Assembly: GCA_904501865.1 (NCBI GenBank)
Contig: CAJGCF010000012.1
Coordinates: 1-25,225 of the forward strand
From: an uncultured Clostridia bacterium
GTDB taxonomy: Bacteria > Bacillota > Clostridia > Oscillospirales > CAG-272
Direction of reading: 5' to 3'
DNA length: 25,225 nucleotides
In this document: one piece after another, positions 14,071 to 22,431 of the stretch
Layout: each line of letters opens with the position of its first letter
Position numbering within the stretch: position 1 is the stretch's first letter
The notes under the pieces: model-generated
What the model saw: only the letters and a program-made list of their open reading frames with translations
What the model was told of the DNA's origin: nothing
Databases searched by the model: none
Program-made: the position numbers and the translations under genes

Positions 14071-16812
14071 TTATACTATGCCCGTGGATACGAAGCTATA
14101 TCTCTCGTCATAGGGTGTTCCCCTGAAGTCATTCCACATACAAGGCTCGTGGTAGAACGAGGGGGGAGATACCGACAAAAGCTCTCCGCTTGCGTGGTGG
14201 TGCGGGCCGAGTAGGTTGCGCAGATTGTTCCACACGGTTATCTCAACAGTATTCTCTCCAACCACAAGATACTCGGACAGGTCTATCTCGTAAGGCGCCC
14301 AGAGGACTGTTCTCACGTGCTTGCCGTTCACGGTCAGCTTTATTACGTTGATTCCCTTCTTGTTGAATACTACCTTATAGTCTGTCCTGTCAAGTATAAG
14401 CTTGCGCTCAAACGTCATGCTTCCCGAGAAGAAGGTATATCCCTGCTGCTCAAGAGAGGAAAGCTCGACCTCGTCTGCTGCCTCGACTACGGTAAATTTA
14501 CCGTCGAAGAAGTAGGCATCGTTGGGTATAGGCTCGAAGCTGCCGTCGCATCTTACGCCGAAATCTCCGACAAGATACATAGATTCAAGCTCTATGTCGT
14601 AGGTGAACTTGTTTTTCTCAGACTCAAATATTGCCGCTTTTTTGAGATTCTCATAGGTCTTCTCGGACTGTTCAAATCTAAGCGAGAGCTCTATCACGTT
14701 CTCACCAATCTTGGCATGCTTACGAATATCAAGCAATCTAAAGGCTTTGTCGCGGAAATATCCGCAATCCGTCTTGTCTATCTCTTCTCCGTTCACCTTT
14801 ATGGTGAATACATCAGGAGTCTCGCACGCAAGATAAAGATTATCTGTGGGAACGTATTCCATATTCACTCTGTATATACAACGGACGTCGACTGCTCGCT
14901 CAAGAGCGCAGGCTCTTTCCATAATGTCGAGTATATATGCGCTGTCTGCCTGCTTTTCGCCGTCAAACCAATACTCACACTTATCAAGAGTAAGGGAGTT
15001 CATAGTGCGGCTCTTGATGCTCCACTTGCCGCTCATATCAATCGTAGCAAGCTCTGCCTCGGGCTGCTTTTCGGACGCGGGAGTACCGTCGTCTACTACC
15101 ACAAGGCTTCCGTATGCGGGGAAGGTGTATTCTCCCGAGAATGCTATCTTATCACCCGTCTCGATATCGATAGCATAGCTTCCCTTGGATATTTGCGCCT
15201 TCTGCTCGCAATTATTGGTGTTTACAAAGTAATGAACTGTAAAGCCGTCAAATTCACGGTAAGTATAGGTTATCTTATCGTTGTCTATGATGTCGTTGGA
15301 CTCAAGCTCTGCAACGGAATTCACAACGATACCGCCGTTTGCCTTGAATTCTGCCAAAAGTCTCTCGGTATTGGGAAGAAACCTGATATGCTCGGGAATG
15401 ACTACCTTTGTGTACGACATCTCACCGATGATGAGCTTGTTGCCCTCAACTCGTCCGTGTCTCTCCATCATTATCTCGTCTCCGAGGTGGAAAGGAATGT
15501 GCTTGGCCTCAAGGTCAAGCGTTGCCTGAACAAGTGCGTTGTTATAGTACGCTATATCCTTGTCACCGTAGGTGAGATCCTTGACCGCGTAGCATATCCA
15601 TCCCGAAGTCATATTATGTATGAGAAGTGTGTCAAAGGTTATTCTTCCCTCTGCCAATATCATACCAACACGGGACATAGCGTCGTTGAATACCTTATAT
15701 TCGTCCCACCAGGGCTGCTGATTGTACATTGCGGGCGGATAGTCTCTCTTACGGAGTCCACGGTTTGAGTATCCCTCAAGGTGCTGACACATAAGGTTGA
15801 TACCGCGCACCATCATCCACTCGTAGTTTCTCTTGAGCTCGTCGTGTCCTACGTTGTGTCCGCAAAGAGCAAACGTCTCAGAGAGTATCTGCTTCTTGCC
15901 TGTCTGCGCCGCGACGGATGCCACCTGATGAGGCGTGAGGCAGTCGATAAGATTTCTTCCAAGCCAGTCCATTCCCGGTATTGTCAGATATTCGTAATGG
16001 GGCATGCAAGCACCGTTACAGTATACTTGACTCTGCAGACTCTCCTCACATACGAGGTGTCCCGTAAATCCAAGACCTCTCTCAACACACCAATCGTATA
16101 TCTGCTTCATAAAATTCTTAGAGAAAAGCTCTGTGGTGAGCTTCCAGAATTTTATTCTTACGTCCTCGAAGTTTCCTTCCTTGAGGAACAAGCACTCAAG
16201 CACCTCGATAAGATCCTCACCGTAAGCTTTTTTGTACTCCTCGACGTATGTCCAGCTCCAAGGATATCCGCTACGGGATATCTGGGGCTCATCGGTGAAA
16301 TATCCGTCAAAGCTGGTTCCGTATTTTTCATAGTACGGAACGTATATTTCGTTTATGAAGTCTGCAATGACCTCAGGATCAAGCGTGTCAACGTAAAAGG
16401 GATTGACCTCATAGTAGAAGCAGTGTCTGTCAGTGATTTTTAATATTCTGTGCTCGGGGATTTCACTTCTGTCAGCGTCAACGGGCTGCATACGAAGATA
16501 TTTCTGCCAATACTTCTCTCCCTTACCGCTCACCAGTCCCCCACCAAAGCCTGAAGGCCAGCCGTTTTCATCGTACGCCCAAGCGTGCATTCCTCGCTTA
16601 TTGCACTCCTCGATACAAGCTCCGATATTTTCAAACCATTCTTCCCCCATATACTCGGTCTGAAGTCCGCCTCTCGCATGCATAAAATACCCACCCATGC
16701 CGGCTTCGTCCATTATTTTGGTCTGATACAGCGATTCCTCGACGTTCAATTTCTCGTTCCACGACCAGAACGGGACGGGACGGTATTTTTTGTCAATGTT
16801 CTTGAAATCCAT
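14071..16812 (-). CDS. GH106-like glycoside hydrolase (putative alpha-L-rhamnosidase)
   Basis: 913-residue enzyme of the family usually annotated as glycosyl hydrolase or alpha-L-rhamnosidase (GH106-like). The N-terminal catalytic barrel opens with RPVPFWSWNEKL (11-22), then GGYFMHARGGL, YDENGWPSG (80-88), FDGYFTDEPQ (169-177) and the Glu-bearing QILSETFALCGHN; the acidic residues in these are candidate catalytic or metal ligands. The C-terminal third (about 600-880) is beta-rich and looks like galactose-binding-fold domains (YKVVFNKKGINVIKLTVNGK, WAPYEIDLSEYL). There is no signal peptide, so it probably acts inside the cell on imported oligosaccharides. No transporter or sugar regulator lies nearby. 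ATG 16812 follows GGAGGA. The exact sugar is inference. Confidence 0.78.
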   Translation of the reverse strand: MDFKNIDKKYRPVPFWSWNEKLNVEESLYQTKIMDEAGMGGYFMHARGGLQTEYMGEEWFENIGACIEECNKRGMHAWAYDENGWPSGFGGGLVSGKGEKYWQKYLRMQPVDADRSEIPEHRILKITDRHCFYYEVNPFYVDTLDPEVIADFINEIYVPYYEKYGTSFDGYFTDEPQISRSGYPWSWTYVEEYKKAYGEDLIEVLECLFLKEGNFEDVRIKFWKLTTELFSKNFMKQIYDWCVERGLGFTGHLVCEESLQSQVYCNGACMPHYEYLTIPGMDWLGRNLIDCLTPHQVASVAAQTGKKQILSETFALCGHNVGHDELKRNYEWMMVRGINLMCQHLEGYSNRGLRKRDYPPAMYNQQPWWDEYKVFNDAMSRVGMILAEGRITFDTLLIHNMTSGWICYAVKDLTYGDKDIAYYNNALVQATLDLEAKHIPFHLGDEIMMERHGRVEGNKLIIGEMSYTKVVIPEHIRFLPNTERLLAEFKANGGIVVNSVAELESNDIIDNDKITYTYREFDGFTVHYFVNTNNCEQKAQISKGSYAIDIETGDKIAFSGEYTFPAYGSLVVVDDGTPASEKQPEAELATIDMSGKWSIKSRTMNSLTLDKCEYWFDGEKQADSAYILDIMERACALERAVDVRCIYRVNMEYVPTDNLYLACETPDVFTIKVNGEEIDKTDCGYFRDKAFRLLDIRKHAKIGENVIELSLRFEQSEKTYENLKKAAIFESEKNKFTYDIELESMYLVGDFGVRCDGSFEPIPNDAYFFDGKFTVVEAADEVELSSLEQQGYTFFSGSMTFERKLILDRTDYKVVFNKKGINVIKLTVNGKHVRTVLWAPYEIDLSEYLVVGENTVEITVWNNLRNLLGPHHHASGELLSVSPPSFYHEPCMWNDFRGTPYDERYSFVSTGIV

Positions 16813-16916
16813 ACTTCCTCCATTTGTCTTGATAAACAGATAAAAATTGCATATTTTAACACGATAGCAGTTCCGAGCCTAAGATCTCCGCGCTAACCGC
16901 CCTACGTGTTGAGTAC

Positions 16917-16945
16917 ATTGTAACACATAGCTTTTACTTTGTCAA
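16917..16945 (-). promoter_or_regulatory. Sigma-A promoter of the glycoside hydrolase gene
   Basis: On the minus strand TTGACA (16945-16940), 17-bp spacer and TACAAT (16922-16917). The leader is about 95 nt. No operator of a known sugar regulator was recognised. Confidence 0.82.
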
Positions 16946-16958
16946 TGACTTTAAAATA

Positions 16959-17768
16959 TTATTTAGATGTTTTCCTTAAAATAGCCGCTCTGTCACATCC
17001 TCCCAGGTCCTTTTTTATCTCGCAGGAAAGTGCTCTCTCGCGCGCTAGCTCCCCAATAGCCTTTCCCTGATCATAACCTATCTCAAAAAGGAAGAATCCG
17101 TCGTCCTTTAGATTCTTGACAAAATTATCTAAAATAGCACGGTAAAACACAAGTCCGTCTTCACCGCCATCAAGAGCGGCGTGGGGCTCGTGGAGTACCT
17201 CTGCCTCAAGCGTGGAGATCACCTCTCGCCTGATATAAGGCGGATTTGATATTATCGCGTCATACACCTTGTCATCAAGAATGTCTGGCTTCAGAACGTC
17301 GCCAAGTATGCCGCAAAATCTGCTCTCTACTCCGTTGAGCTCGGCGTTTTTTCTTGCTATCTCAAGAGTTTTGGGATAAAGCTCAATTGCATCGGCACGG
17401 GTGTCAGTCCTCAGATCAAGCAAAGAAACGGCAATACAACCGCTTCCCGTGCACAGATCGGCAAAGCGTGCGTCTTTTGGTAAAAGATACCTCGCGACAT
17501 CCACTACGGTCTCGGTATCAGGTCTCGGCACAAGACAGTTTTCATCTACCAAGAACTCACACCGTCCAAACCACCATTTGCCTATTATATATTGCAGGGG
17601 GTATCTTTTACAACGCCTCTCTACCGCATTGAGCAGTTCCTCACTATCGTAATCAACGTCACTTGGAACAGTTCCCGAGCATATCTGCTCTATGAGAATC
17701 CTCGCCTCCGTCTGACAGTCCTGTATCCCCGACGCATGCAGTCGCGCGCATATCTCCCTATACGTCAT
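16959..17768 (-). CDS. prmC: Release factor glutamine methyltransferase PrmC (HemK)
   Basis: 269-residue methyltransferase that modifies the Gln of the GGQ motif in release factors RF1 and RF2. The helical N-terminal domain includes the substrate-site pattern RYPLQYIIGKWWFG. The SAM domain has LVPRPDTE, DLCTGSGCIA (usually DLGTGSG; Cys replaces the first Gly) and the catalytic NPPYIRR (175-181). The C-terminus DLGGCDRAAILRK is also standard. ATG 17768 follows GAGGGGGG and gives normal length; longer in-frame starts have no ribosome site. prmC usually follows prfA, which is not adjacent here. No terminator was seen after it, so transcripts may run on into the hydrolase gene. Confidence 0.95.
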   Translation of the reverse strand: MTYREICARLHASGIQDCQTEARILIEQICSGTVPSDVDYDSEELLNAVERRCKRYPLQYIIGKWWFGRCEFLVDENCLVPRPDTETVVDVARYLLPKDARFADLCTGSGCIAVSLLDLRTDTRADAIELYPKTLEIARKNAELNGVESRFCGILGDVLKPDILDDKVYDAIISNPPYIRREVISTLEAEVLHEPHAALDGGEDGLVFYRAILDNFVKNLKDDGFFLFEIGYDQGKAIGELARERALSCEIKKDLGGCDRAAILRKTSK

Positions 17769-17795
17769 GCTATTCCCCCCTCTCTTATAAATATC

Positions 17796-17824
17796 ATTAT
17801 AACAGATATCCGTGATTTTTTGAA
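17796..17824 (-). promoter_or_regulatory. Promoter of prmC
   Basis: Minus-strand TTCAAA (17824-17819), 17-bp spacer and perfect TATAAT (17801-17796). It is divergent from the promoter at 17882. Confidence 0.65.
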
Positions 17825-17881
17825 GAGCTTTTTGCAAGTTTTTATACAAAATGAAAATTTTTTATCCCTTTATGCAGAGCA

Positions 17882-17910
17882 TTGACAATAACTATGAAAA
17901 ATGCTATAAT
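17882..17910 (+). promoter_or_regulatory. Perfect consensus sigma-A promoter of the small membrane protein gene
   Basis: TTGACA (17882-17887), 17-bp spacer, TATAAT (17905-17910), both exact consensus. Strong constitutive expression is expected. Confidence 0.92.
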
Positions 17911-17970
17911 TTATATAGAGAACAAGGCACCCGTGGGTGTGTCCATATACAGAAACAAGGAGGATTTAAA

Positions 17971-18234
17971 ATGTTTGATCTCGTTTTCAAGGAAACAAAG
18001 CAACAGAAAAAGCCAAAATACGGAATGGTCATTGCTCTCACCGCGCTCGGCGTTGCCGCTATAGAGACCGCGGCGATAGTAACTCTCTCCGTACTTAAAA
18101 AGATATCTGACAGCAAACGTACCGCTCCAGATTTTGATACCGACTTTGACAGTGCCATCGAGGATTGCACGGTGGATTTTGAAAAGCAACCCTCCTCCGG
18201 GGAGCTTGGCGAAACAGAGACTGTCGAGGAATAA
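17971..18234 (+). CDS. Small single-pass membrane protein of unknown function
   Basis: I do not recognise a family. The 87-residue product has a basic N-terminus (KETKQQKKPKYG), one hydrophobic helix at about 18-42 rich in Ala, Val and Ile, a short basic turn (KKISDSKR) and an acidic, probably disordered tail of about 35 residues ending in Glu. The basic residues at the start could favour a cytoplasmic N-terminus. AAGGAGG lies 7 nt before ATG 17971. A perfect promoter before it and a strong terminator after it show a monocistronic, probably well expressed gene. Its role cannot be guessed from the neighbours. Confidence 0.85.
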   Translation: MFDLVFKETKQQKKPKYGMVIALTALGVAAIETAAIVTLSVLKKISDSKRTAPDFDTDFDSAIEDCTVDFEKQPSSGELGETETVEE

Positions 18235-18247
18235 TTCCCAATATATG

Positions 18248-18277
18248 AAAAACCGAAGGCGTCGCCTTCGGTTTTTT
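18248..18277. terminator. Two-way Rho-independent terminator
   Basis: A 13-bp stem, AAAAACCGAAGGC with GCCTTCGGTTTTT and a 3-nt loop, with a T-run on both strands. It serves the small plus-strand gene and the convergent plsC-like gene. Confidence 0.9.
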
Positions 18278-18279
18278 AC

Positions 18280-18996
18280 TTATGCCACCCATTTTTGTAT
18301 TTCCGACTCTATCCTTCCCTTTACCAGATCGGATATCTCAAGAGCCTTCATCCCCTTGTATTCCTCATAAGGTATAGGCTCTAAGAATATCACCTTGGTC
18401 GCAACGGGCGCCAAAGAATTTATACCAAACGGTTTATAGAAATCAACAAGTGCCACGGGAACTATCGGGCACTGTGAGCGTATCGCACTTATAAAGCAGC
18501 CGTGCTTGAACTCATTTGTGGAATTGTCCTGATCTCGTCGATATCCGCCCTCGGGGAATATCAGGTATATCCTTCCCTCTTTTACCTCGTCGGCAATATT
18601 ATGGAGTGTTCTCATCTGTTGCTTGATGCTTTCTCTGTCAATGCGTTGCCCCTTGATGAGATCTAAAAACTGACTTGCGATAAACATTTTCGAGCGTTTT
18701 TTATCCATAAGCACCGAACAAGGTCTCCTATGCCCCGACAGCACCCCGACAGCATCATATTTGCCTTGATGATTTGCGTACATTATGTATCCGCCCTCAC
18801 AGGGCAGATTATCGACTCCGTAATACTCCGTAGTTATCCGTCCTGTCTTTTTTACTCTACGAATAACCTCTTGAGCAAGATCATAGCACTCGCTCTCCGA
18901 ATATTTTTCCGGGTGCTTGGCATAATGAGCCATTTTGGGAACGAAATATATGATAGAAAAAATACTGAGTATTATTACAAAATACAATCTTATCAT
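18280..18996 (-). CDS. plsC: 1-acyl-sn-glycerol-3-phosphate acyltransferase (PlsC family)
   Basis: 238-residue membrane-associated acyltransferase that makes phosphatidic acid from lysophosphatidic acid. An N-terminal hydrophobic segment (about 3-20) anchors it. The HX4D motif is N75-H76-Q-G-K-Y-D81, and the substrate-binding motif is FPEGGYRRD (147-155); a third block, CPIVPVALVDFYKPFG, is also typical. ATG 18996 follows GGAGGG by only 3-4 nt; the alternative GTG 19011 has no ribosome site. It starts 38 nt after the DAHP synthase gene stop and is probably cotranscribed. Acyl acceptor specificity is inferred from the family only. Confidence 0.9.
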   Translation of the reverse strand: MIRLYFVIILSIFSIIYFVPKMAHYAKHPEKYSESECYDLAQEVIRRVKKTGRITTEYYGVDNLPCEGGYIMYANHQGKYDAVGVLSGHRRPCSVLMDKKRSKMFIASQFLDLIKGQRIDRESIKQQMRTLHNIADEVKEGRIYLIFPEGGYRRDQDNSTNEFKHGCFISAIRSQCPIVPVALVDFYKPFGINSLAPVATKVIFLEPIPYEEYKGMKALEISDLVKGRIESEIQKWVA

Positions 18997-19033
18997 TTTC
19001 CCTCCGAACACAACGTCGGCCGAAACGTGTGGT

Positions 19034-20056
19034 TTATATCTTATCGGCCATGTAATAAATAAATCTTTCGGTGTCCTCCCAGCCTATACACGGGTCTGTT
19101 ATGGACTTGCCGTAAATGCCTTCGCCTATCTTTTGGCTTCCCTCCTCAATATAGCTCTCAATCATAAAGCCCTTGAAGATTTTTGCGATCTCGGGTGAGA
19201 GAGCGCAGGAATGCAAGACCTCCTTAGCTATTCGCATCTGTTCCTTGTACTTCTTGCCGGAGTTTGCGTGGTTACAGTCAACTATAAGCGCGGGATTGTC
19301 AAGCCCTCTCTTGGCATATTCGACGCAAAGATGCTCGATGTCCTCATAATGATAATTGGGTATTGATTCCCCGTGCTTGTTTACGTATCCCCTCAGTATT
19401 GCGTGAGAAAGAGGATTTCCCGAGGATCTGACCTCCCAGCCTCTGTAAAGGAAGGTGTGCGAATGCTGCGCTGCCATAATGGAATTTAACATTACAGAGA
19501 TGTCTCCACCCGTGGGGTTTTTCATGCCAACGGGAATTTCTATTCCACTTGAAACGAGTCTATGCTGCTGATTTTCAACAGACCGAGCACCTATCGCGAC
19601 GTACGAAAGCAGATCGTAAAGATATTGGTAGTTTTCGGGGTACAGCATCTCGTCTGCCGTAAACATACCCGTCTCCTCAATGACTCTCTTGTGCAGATGT
19701 CTTATGGCGATTATTCCTGCAAGCATGTCCGAATCCTTATTGGGATCGGGCTGATGAAGCATGCCCTTGTATCCGTCACCCGTTGTGCGAGGCTTGTTTG
19801 TATATATCCTGGGGATGATCACTATCTTATCGGATACCTTCTCACTCACACGCGCAAGTCTTGTCACGTAATCCATTACGGAATCCTCGTTATCTGCCGA
19901 GCACGGACCTATTACAAGTAGCTTTTTTGCCGACTCGCCCGTGAATATGCGAGCGACCTCTGCATCAAATATTTTCTTTTTCGCTTTTCCCTCATCACTC
20001 AAAGGATATTTTTCCCTTATCTCAATGGGTAGGGGTAATTTTCTGATGAACTCCAT
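19034..20056 (-). CDS. aroF: 3-deoxy-7-phosphoheptulonate synthase (class I, AroFGH type)
   Basis: 340-residue enzyme joining phosphoenolpyruvate and erythrose 4-phosphate, the first step of the shikimate pathway to aromatic amino acids. Recognisable blocks are LLVIGPCSADNED (47-59), YTNKPRTTGDGYKG (85-98), GARSVENQQHR, GMKNPTGG and IVDCNHANSGK, which carry the PEP and metal ligands of the class I enzymes. Length is normal (about 340-350). ATG 20056 follows AGGAGA by 7 nt. No separate regulatory domain is fused to it. I found no T-box or trp-type leader, and no convincing promoter in the 250 bp upstream. Confidence 0.95.
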   Translation of the reverse strand: MEFIRKLPLPIEIREKYPLSDEGKAKKKIFDAEVARIFTGESAKKLLVIGPCSADNEDSVMDYVTRLARVSEKVSDKIVIIPRIYTNKPRTTGDGYKGMLHQPDPNKDSDMLAGIIAIRHLHKRVIEETGMFTADEMLYPENYQYLYDLLSYVAIGARSVENQQHRLVSSGIEIPVGMKNPTGGDISVMLNSIMAAQHSHTFLYRGWEVRSSGNPLSHAILRGYVNKHGESIPNYHYEDIEHLCVEYAKRGLDNPALIVDCNHANSGKKYKEQMRIAKEVLHSCALSPEIAKIFKGFMIESYIEEGSQKIGEGIYGKSITDPCIGWEDTERFIYYMADKI

Positions 20057-20245
20057 AGAAATATCTCCTGTGTACAAAACACCCAGAGGCGCATTGCTTC
20101 AATTTGAAATTTGCCTTATAATACAACGGTTATATTCTATCACTCATATATGAACTGATTGTTAAATGCCAGGAATTTCTCGATAAAATTTCACCTTGGT
20201 ATATCTTTTTTCGTCGAGGATACGTTTTGATTGCGATTCATCAAC

Positions 20246-20288
20246 AAAAAGGACAAGATCTGATAAAGATATGTATCTTGTCCTTTTT
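20246..20288 (-). terminator. Rho-independent terminator after recA-recX
   Basis: A 13-bp stem (20247-20259 with 20275-20287; AAAAGGACAAGAT with ATCTTGTCCTTTT), loop of 15 nt and T-rich end on both strands. It lies 24 nt past the recX stop. Confidence 0.82.
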
Positions 20289-20311
20289 TGTATTGTGTTT
20301 TGGATAATTGC

Positions 20312-20959
20312 TCAATTCTCGTATCTCTCTGACAACACCCGCACAGCTTCTTTAATATCCGAGCCGGAATACCCATATCTTGCGAGCGCGGCGTACATTT
20401 TTTGACTTTGGTGTCTCTCCTCGGGCAAGCCTCGGTATTTTTTTAATATCAGACGCGCACAATTCTCAGCAAAATCAATCTCACAAACGCCGTCCATTGC
20501 TGCTTTAATAGCGCTGTCGGGGAAGCCCTCCTCGCGAAGCTTCATAATTATGCGGCTTTTGCCCCAAAGCTTATCAAGCATCAACTCCGCACGGCGAGCC
20601 GCTATCTGCTCCTCGTCTACAAAGCCTCGTGACCGAACTATGTAAATAGCCGCCTCGCAGACCTCTCGTGAAAATCCCTTTTGCAGTGTTTTTCTGAACA
20701 GTGCCCTCAGGGAGCTTTGCGAATAGGCAAAGGACGAACAAGCCGAACAATATGCCGCCGTCACCTGACTGAATTTTTCCATCTCGCAAAGTAAAGCCTT
20801 ATCTATCTCTCCCTTTTGTATTCCAAGCTCACAGAAAAGCTCATCGAGCAGAACAAACTCACATCTCTCTCTGCCAAAATCATTTTCCACACACACGCCG
20901 ACCGACACCCTGCCGTCCTGCGTTCTTGTGATACTGCGAACCTCGATGATATCCTTCAT
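20312..20959 (-). CDS. recX: RecA regulator RecX
   Basis: 215-residue regulator of RecA filaments. The RecX pattern of three-helix repeats is visible: YIVRSRGFVDEEQIAARRAELMLDKLWGKSRIIMKLREEGFPDSAIKAAM in the middle and YAALARYGYSGSDIKEAVRVL at the end; an N-terminal beta-rich extension of about 60 residues precedes it, as in Firmicute homologues. The ATG lies 12 nt after the recA stop, with only a weak ribosome site (GGTAAG), so translation probably depends on recA coupling and gives less RecX than RecA. Confidence 0.92.
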   Translation of the reverse strand: MKDIIEVRSITRTQDGRVSVGVCVENDFGRERCEFVLLDELFCELGIQKGEIDKALLCEMEKFSQVTAAYCSACSSFAYSQSSLRALFRKTLQKGFSREVCEAAIYIVRSRGFVDEEQIAARRAELMLDKLWGKSRIIMKLREEGFPDSAIKAAMDGVCEIDFAENCARLILKKYRGLPEERHQSQKMYAALARYGYSGSDIKEAVRVLSERYEN

Positions 20960-20971
20960 CTTACCGTTTTA

Positions 20972-22084
20972 TTATTCCTCGTCCATGGTGCGAATGTCGA
21001 AATCGTCGTCATCATCGTCGAGGTCGAATTCCTCCTCATTGAGTACTCCCTCGTTTTTCTTCATAAGATCTCTCACGCGTGTCTCCACGTCTACGGCAAA
21101 CTCGGGATTGTCCTCAAGCAGTTTCTTGACGTTGTCCTTTCCCTGCGCCAGACGGTTTCCGTCATAGGAGAACCACGAGCCACTCTTCTTTATAACGTCA
21201 AGCATTATAGCAAAATCAAGTATCTCACCTGTACGGGATATTCCCTTTCCGTAAAGAATATCAAATTCTGCAACTCTGAAGGGGGGAGCTACTTTGTTCT
21301 TGACTATCTTGCACTTTACGCGGTTACCGTAGATATCGGTGCCGTTTTTGAGCTGCTCTGTTTTTCTGATATCTATTCTAACAGATGCGTAGAACTTGAG
21401 CGCGCGACCTCCCGTGGTCGTCTCGGGGTTGCCGTAAATAACGCCGACCTTTTCACGAAGCTGGTTTATGAACACAACTATACAATTGCTCTTGGATATA
21501 ACTGCAGCGAGCTTTCTCATAGCCTGCGACATAAGCCTTGCCTGCACTCCAACGTTAGACTGTCCCATGTCCCCATCTATCTCGGTTCTAGGAACAAGTG
21601 CCGCAACGGAGTCCACTACAACCACGTCGATGGCACCCGAGCGCACAAGGGACTCTGTTATAGAAAGCGCATCCTCGCCGCAATCGGGCTGGGATACCAA
21701 AAGGTTTGCTGTGTCAACGCCGAGAGCCTTTGCGTAAACAGGATCAAGCGCGTGCTCCGCGTCTATAAACGCCGCCTCACCGCCTGCCTTCTGCACCTCT
21801 GCTATTATATGCAGAGCCACGGTGGTCTTACCCGAGGACTCGGGACCGAATATCTCAATTATTCTTCCTCTCGGCACGCCGCCGATACCAAGTGCCATAT
21901 CAAGCGAGAGTGATCCCGTAGATACCGCCTGCACCTCCATATGACTGTTCTCGCCAAGCTTCATTATAGCTCCGGCACCGAACTCTCTCTCTATCTGAGC
22001 CATAGCGGTGGACAGTGCTCTTTTCTTATCTTCTTTATCCTGTATCTCGACTACCTTTGGTGCCGATTTCTTTGTTGCTGCCAT
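20972..22084 (-). CDS. recA: Recombinase RecA
   Basis: 370-residue DNA strand-exchange protein for homologous recombination and SOS induction. Walker A is GPESSGKT (80-87); also seen are EAAFIDAEHALDP, VVVDSVAALVPR (Walker B), the MRKLAAVISKSNC/INQLREKVGV region with DNA loop L1 and L2, and an acidic tail (EEFDLDDDDDDFD). ATG 22084 is chosen because AGAGGCGG precedes it by 8 nt and the sequence MAATKK fits other RecAs; the upstream in-frame ATG 22117 lies almost at the transcription start. No LexA box of the CGAAC-N4-GTTCG kind was found upstream. Cotranscribed with recX. Confidence 0.98.
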   Translation of the reverse strand: MAATKKSAPKVVEIQDKEDKKRALSTAMAQIEREFGAGAIMKLGENSHMEVQAVSTGSLSLDMALGIGGVPRGRIIEIFGPESSGKTTVALHIIAEVQKAGGEAAFIDAEHALDPVYAKALGVDTANLLVSQPDCGEDALSITESLVRSGAIDVVVVDSVAALVPRTEIDGDMGQSNVGVQARLMSQAMRKLAAVISKSNCIVVFINQLREKVGVIYGNPETTTGGRALKFYASVRIDIRKTEQLKNGTDIYGNRVKCKIVKNKVAPPFRVAEFDILYGKGISRTGEILDFAIMLDVIKKSGSWFSYDGNRLAQGKDNVKKLLEDNPEFAVDVETRVRDLMKKNEGVLNEEEFDLDDDDDDFDIRTMDEE

Positions 22085-22126
22085 TTTCAAGTCCGCCTCT
22101 CTTACGGTATTTTCCATTACACGATT

Positions 22127-22155
22127 ATTATACAGCATGAAGATGCTCTTGTCAA
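22127..22155 (-). promoter_or_regulatory. Perfect consensus sigma-A promoter of recA
   Basis: TTGACA (22155-22150), 17-bp spacer, TATAAT (22132-22127) on the minus strand, both exact. It also fixes the recA start downstream of 22117. Confidence 0.92.
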
Positions 22156-22368
22156 TAGGTTTTTAAAAATATTTTTCCTTTTTTGAAACTTTTTGCTTTT
22201 TTGATGATTTTATTTTTTATATTTGTAACTTTTAAATTCCAATTTTGGAACCGAACACTTCGCAAACGGTGATTTTTTCTGTCAAAAACTTTTCGCGATA
22301 ATATAACCAAAAGCGACAAGTGTGAAGTGTTTTTCAAAAGAATATTAATTGTTTTTTAATAAAATCGC
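22156..22368. other. AT-rich intergenic stretch, no gene seen; long-range dyad
   Basis: No open frame with a ribosome site occurs here. AACACTTC (about 22254-22261) is complementary to GAAGTGTT just before a TTTTT run (22323-22335), with about 60 nt between the arms. No promoter for such a transcript was recognised, so a small RNA is only a weak possibility. Confidence 0.4.
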
Positions 22369-22397
22369 TTGACAGAACGTAACATTGGTGATATACT
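22369..22397 (+). promoter_or_regulatory. Sigma-A promoter of the lipoprotein gene
   Basis: TTGACA (22369-22374), 17-bp spacer and TATACT (22392-22397). Confidence 0.85.
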
Positions 22398-22409
22398 TAT
22401 ATTACCAAT
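22384..22409. promoter_or_regulatory. Operator-like dyad over the -10 box
   Basis: ATTGGTGATAT (22384-22394) and ATATTACCAAT (22399-22409) form an 11-bp inverted repeat with one mismatch and a 4-bp centre, covering the -10 box and start point of the lipoprotein promoter. This is the usual site of a repressor. The protein that would bind is unknown. Confidence 0.5.
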
Positions 22410-22431
22410 ATAACTTTTGGAGGAAAACACC

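Noticed and set aside
14317..15768. Long plus-strand open frame of 483 codons
   Set aside because: It lies antisense to the GH106-like gene, which has domain motifs, ribosome site and promoter; the antisense translation looks like no protein.
20057..20245. Amino-acid attenuator or T-box before the DAHP synthase gene
   Set aside because: No leader peptide rich in Phe/Tyr/Trp, no T-box core and no terminator between a plausible promoter and the start codon were found.
20816..21913. Plus-strand open frame of 365 codons
   Set aside because: Antisense shadow of recA and recX; no ribosome site.
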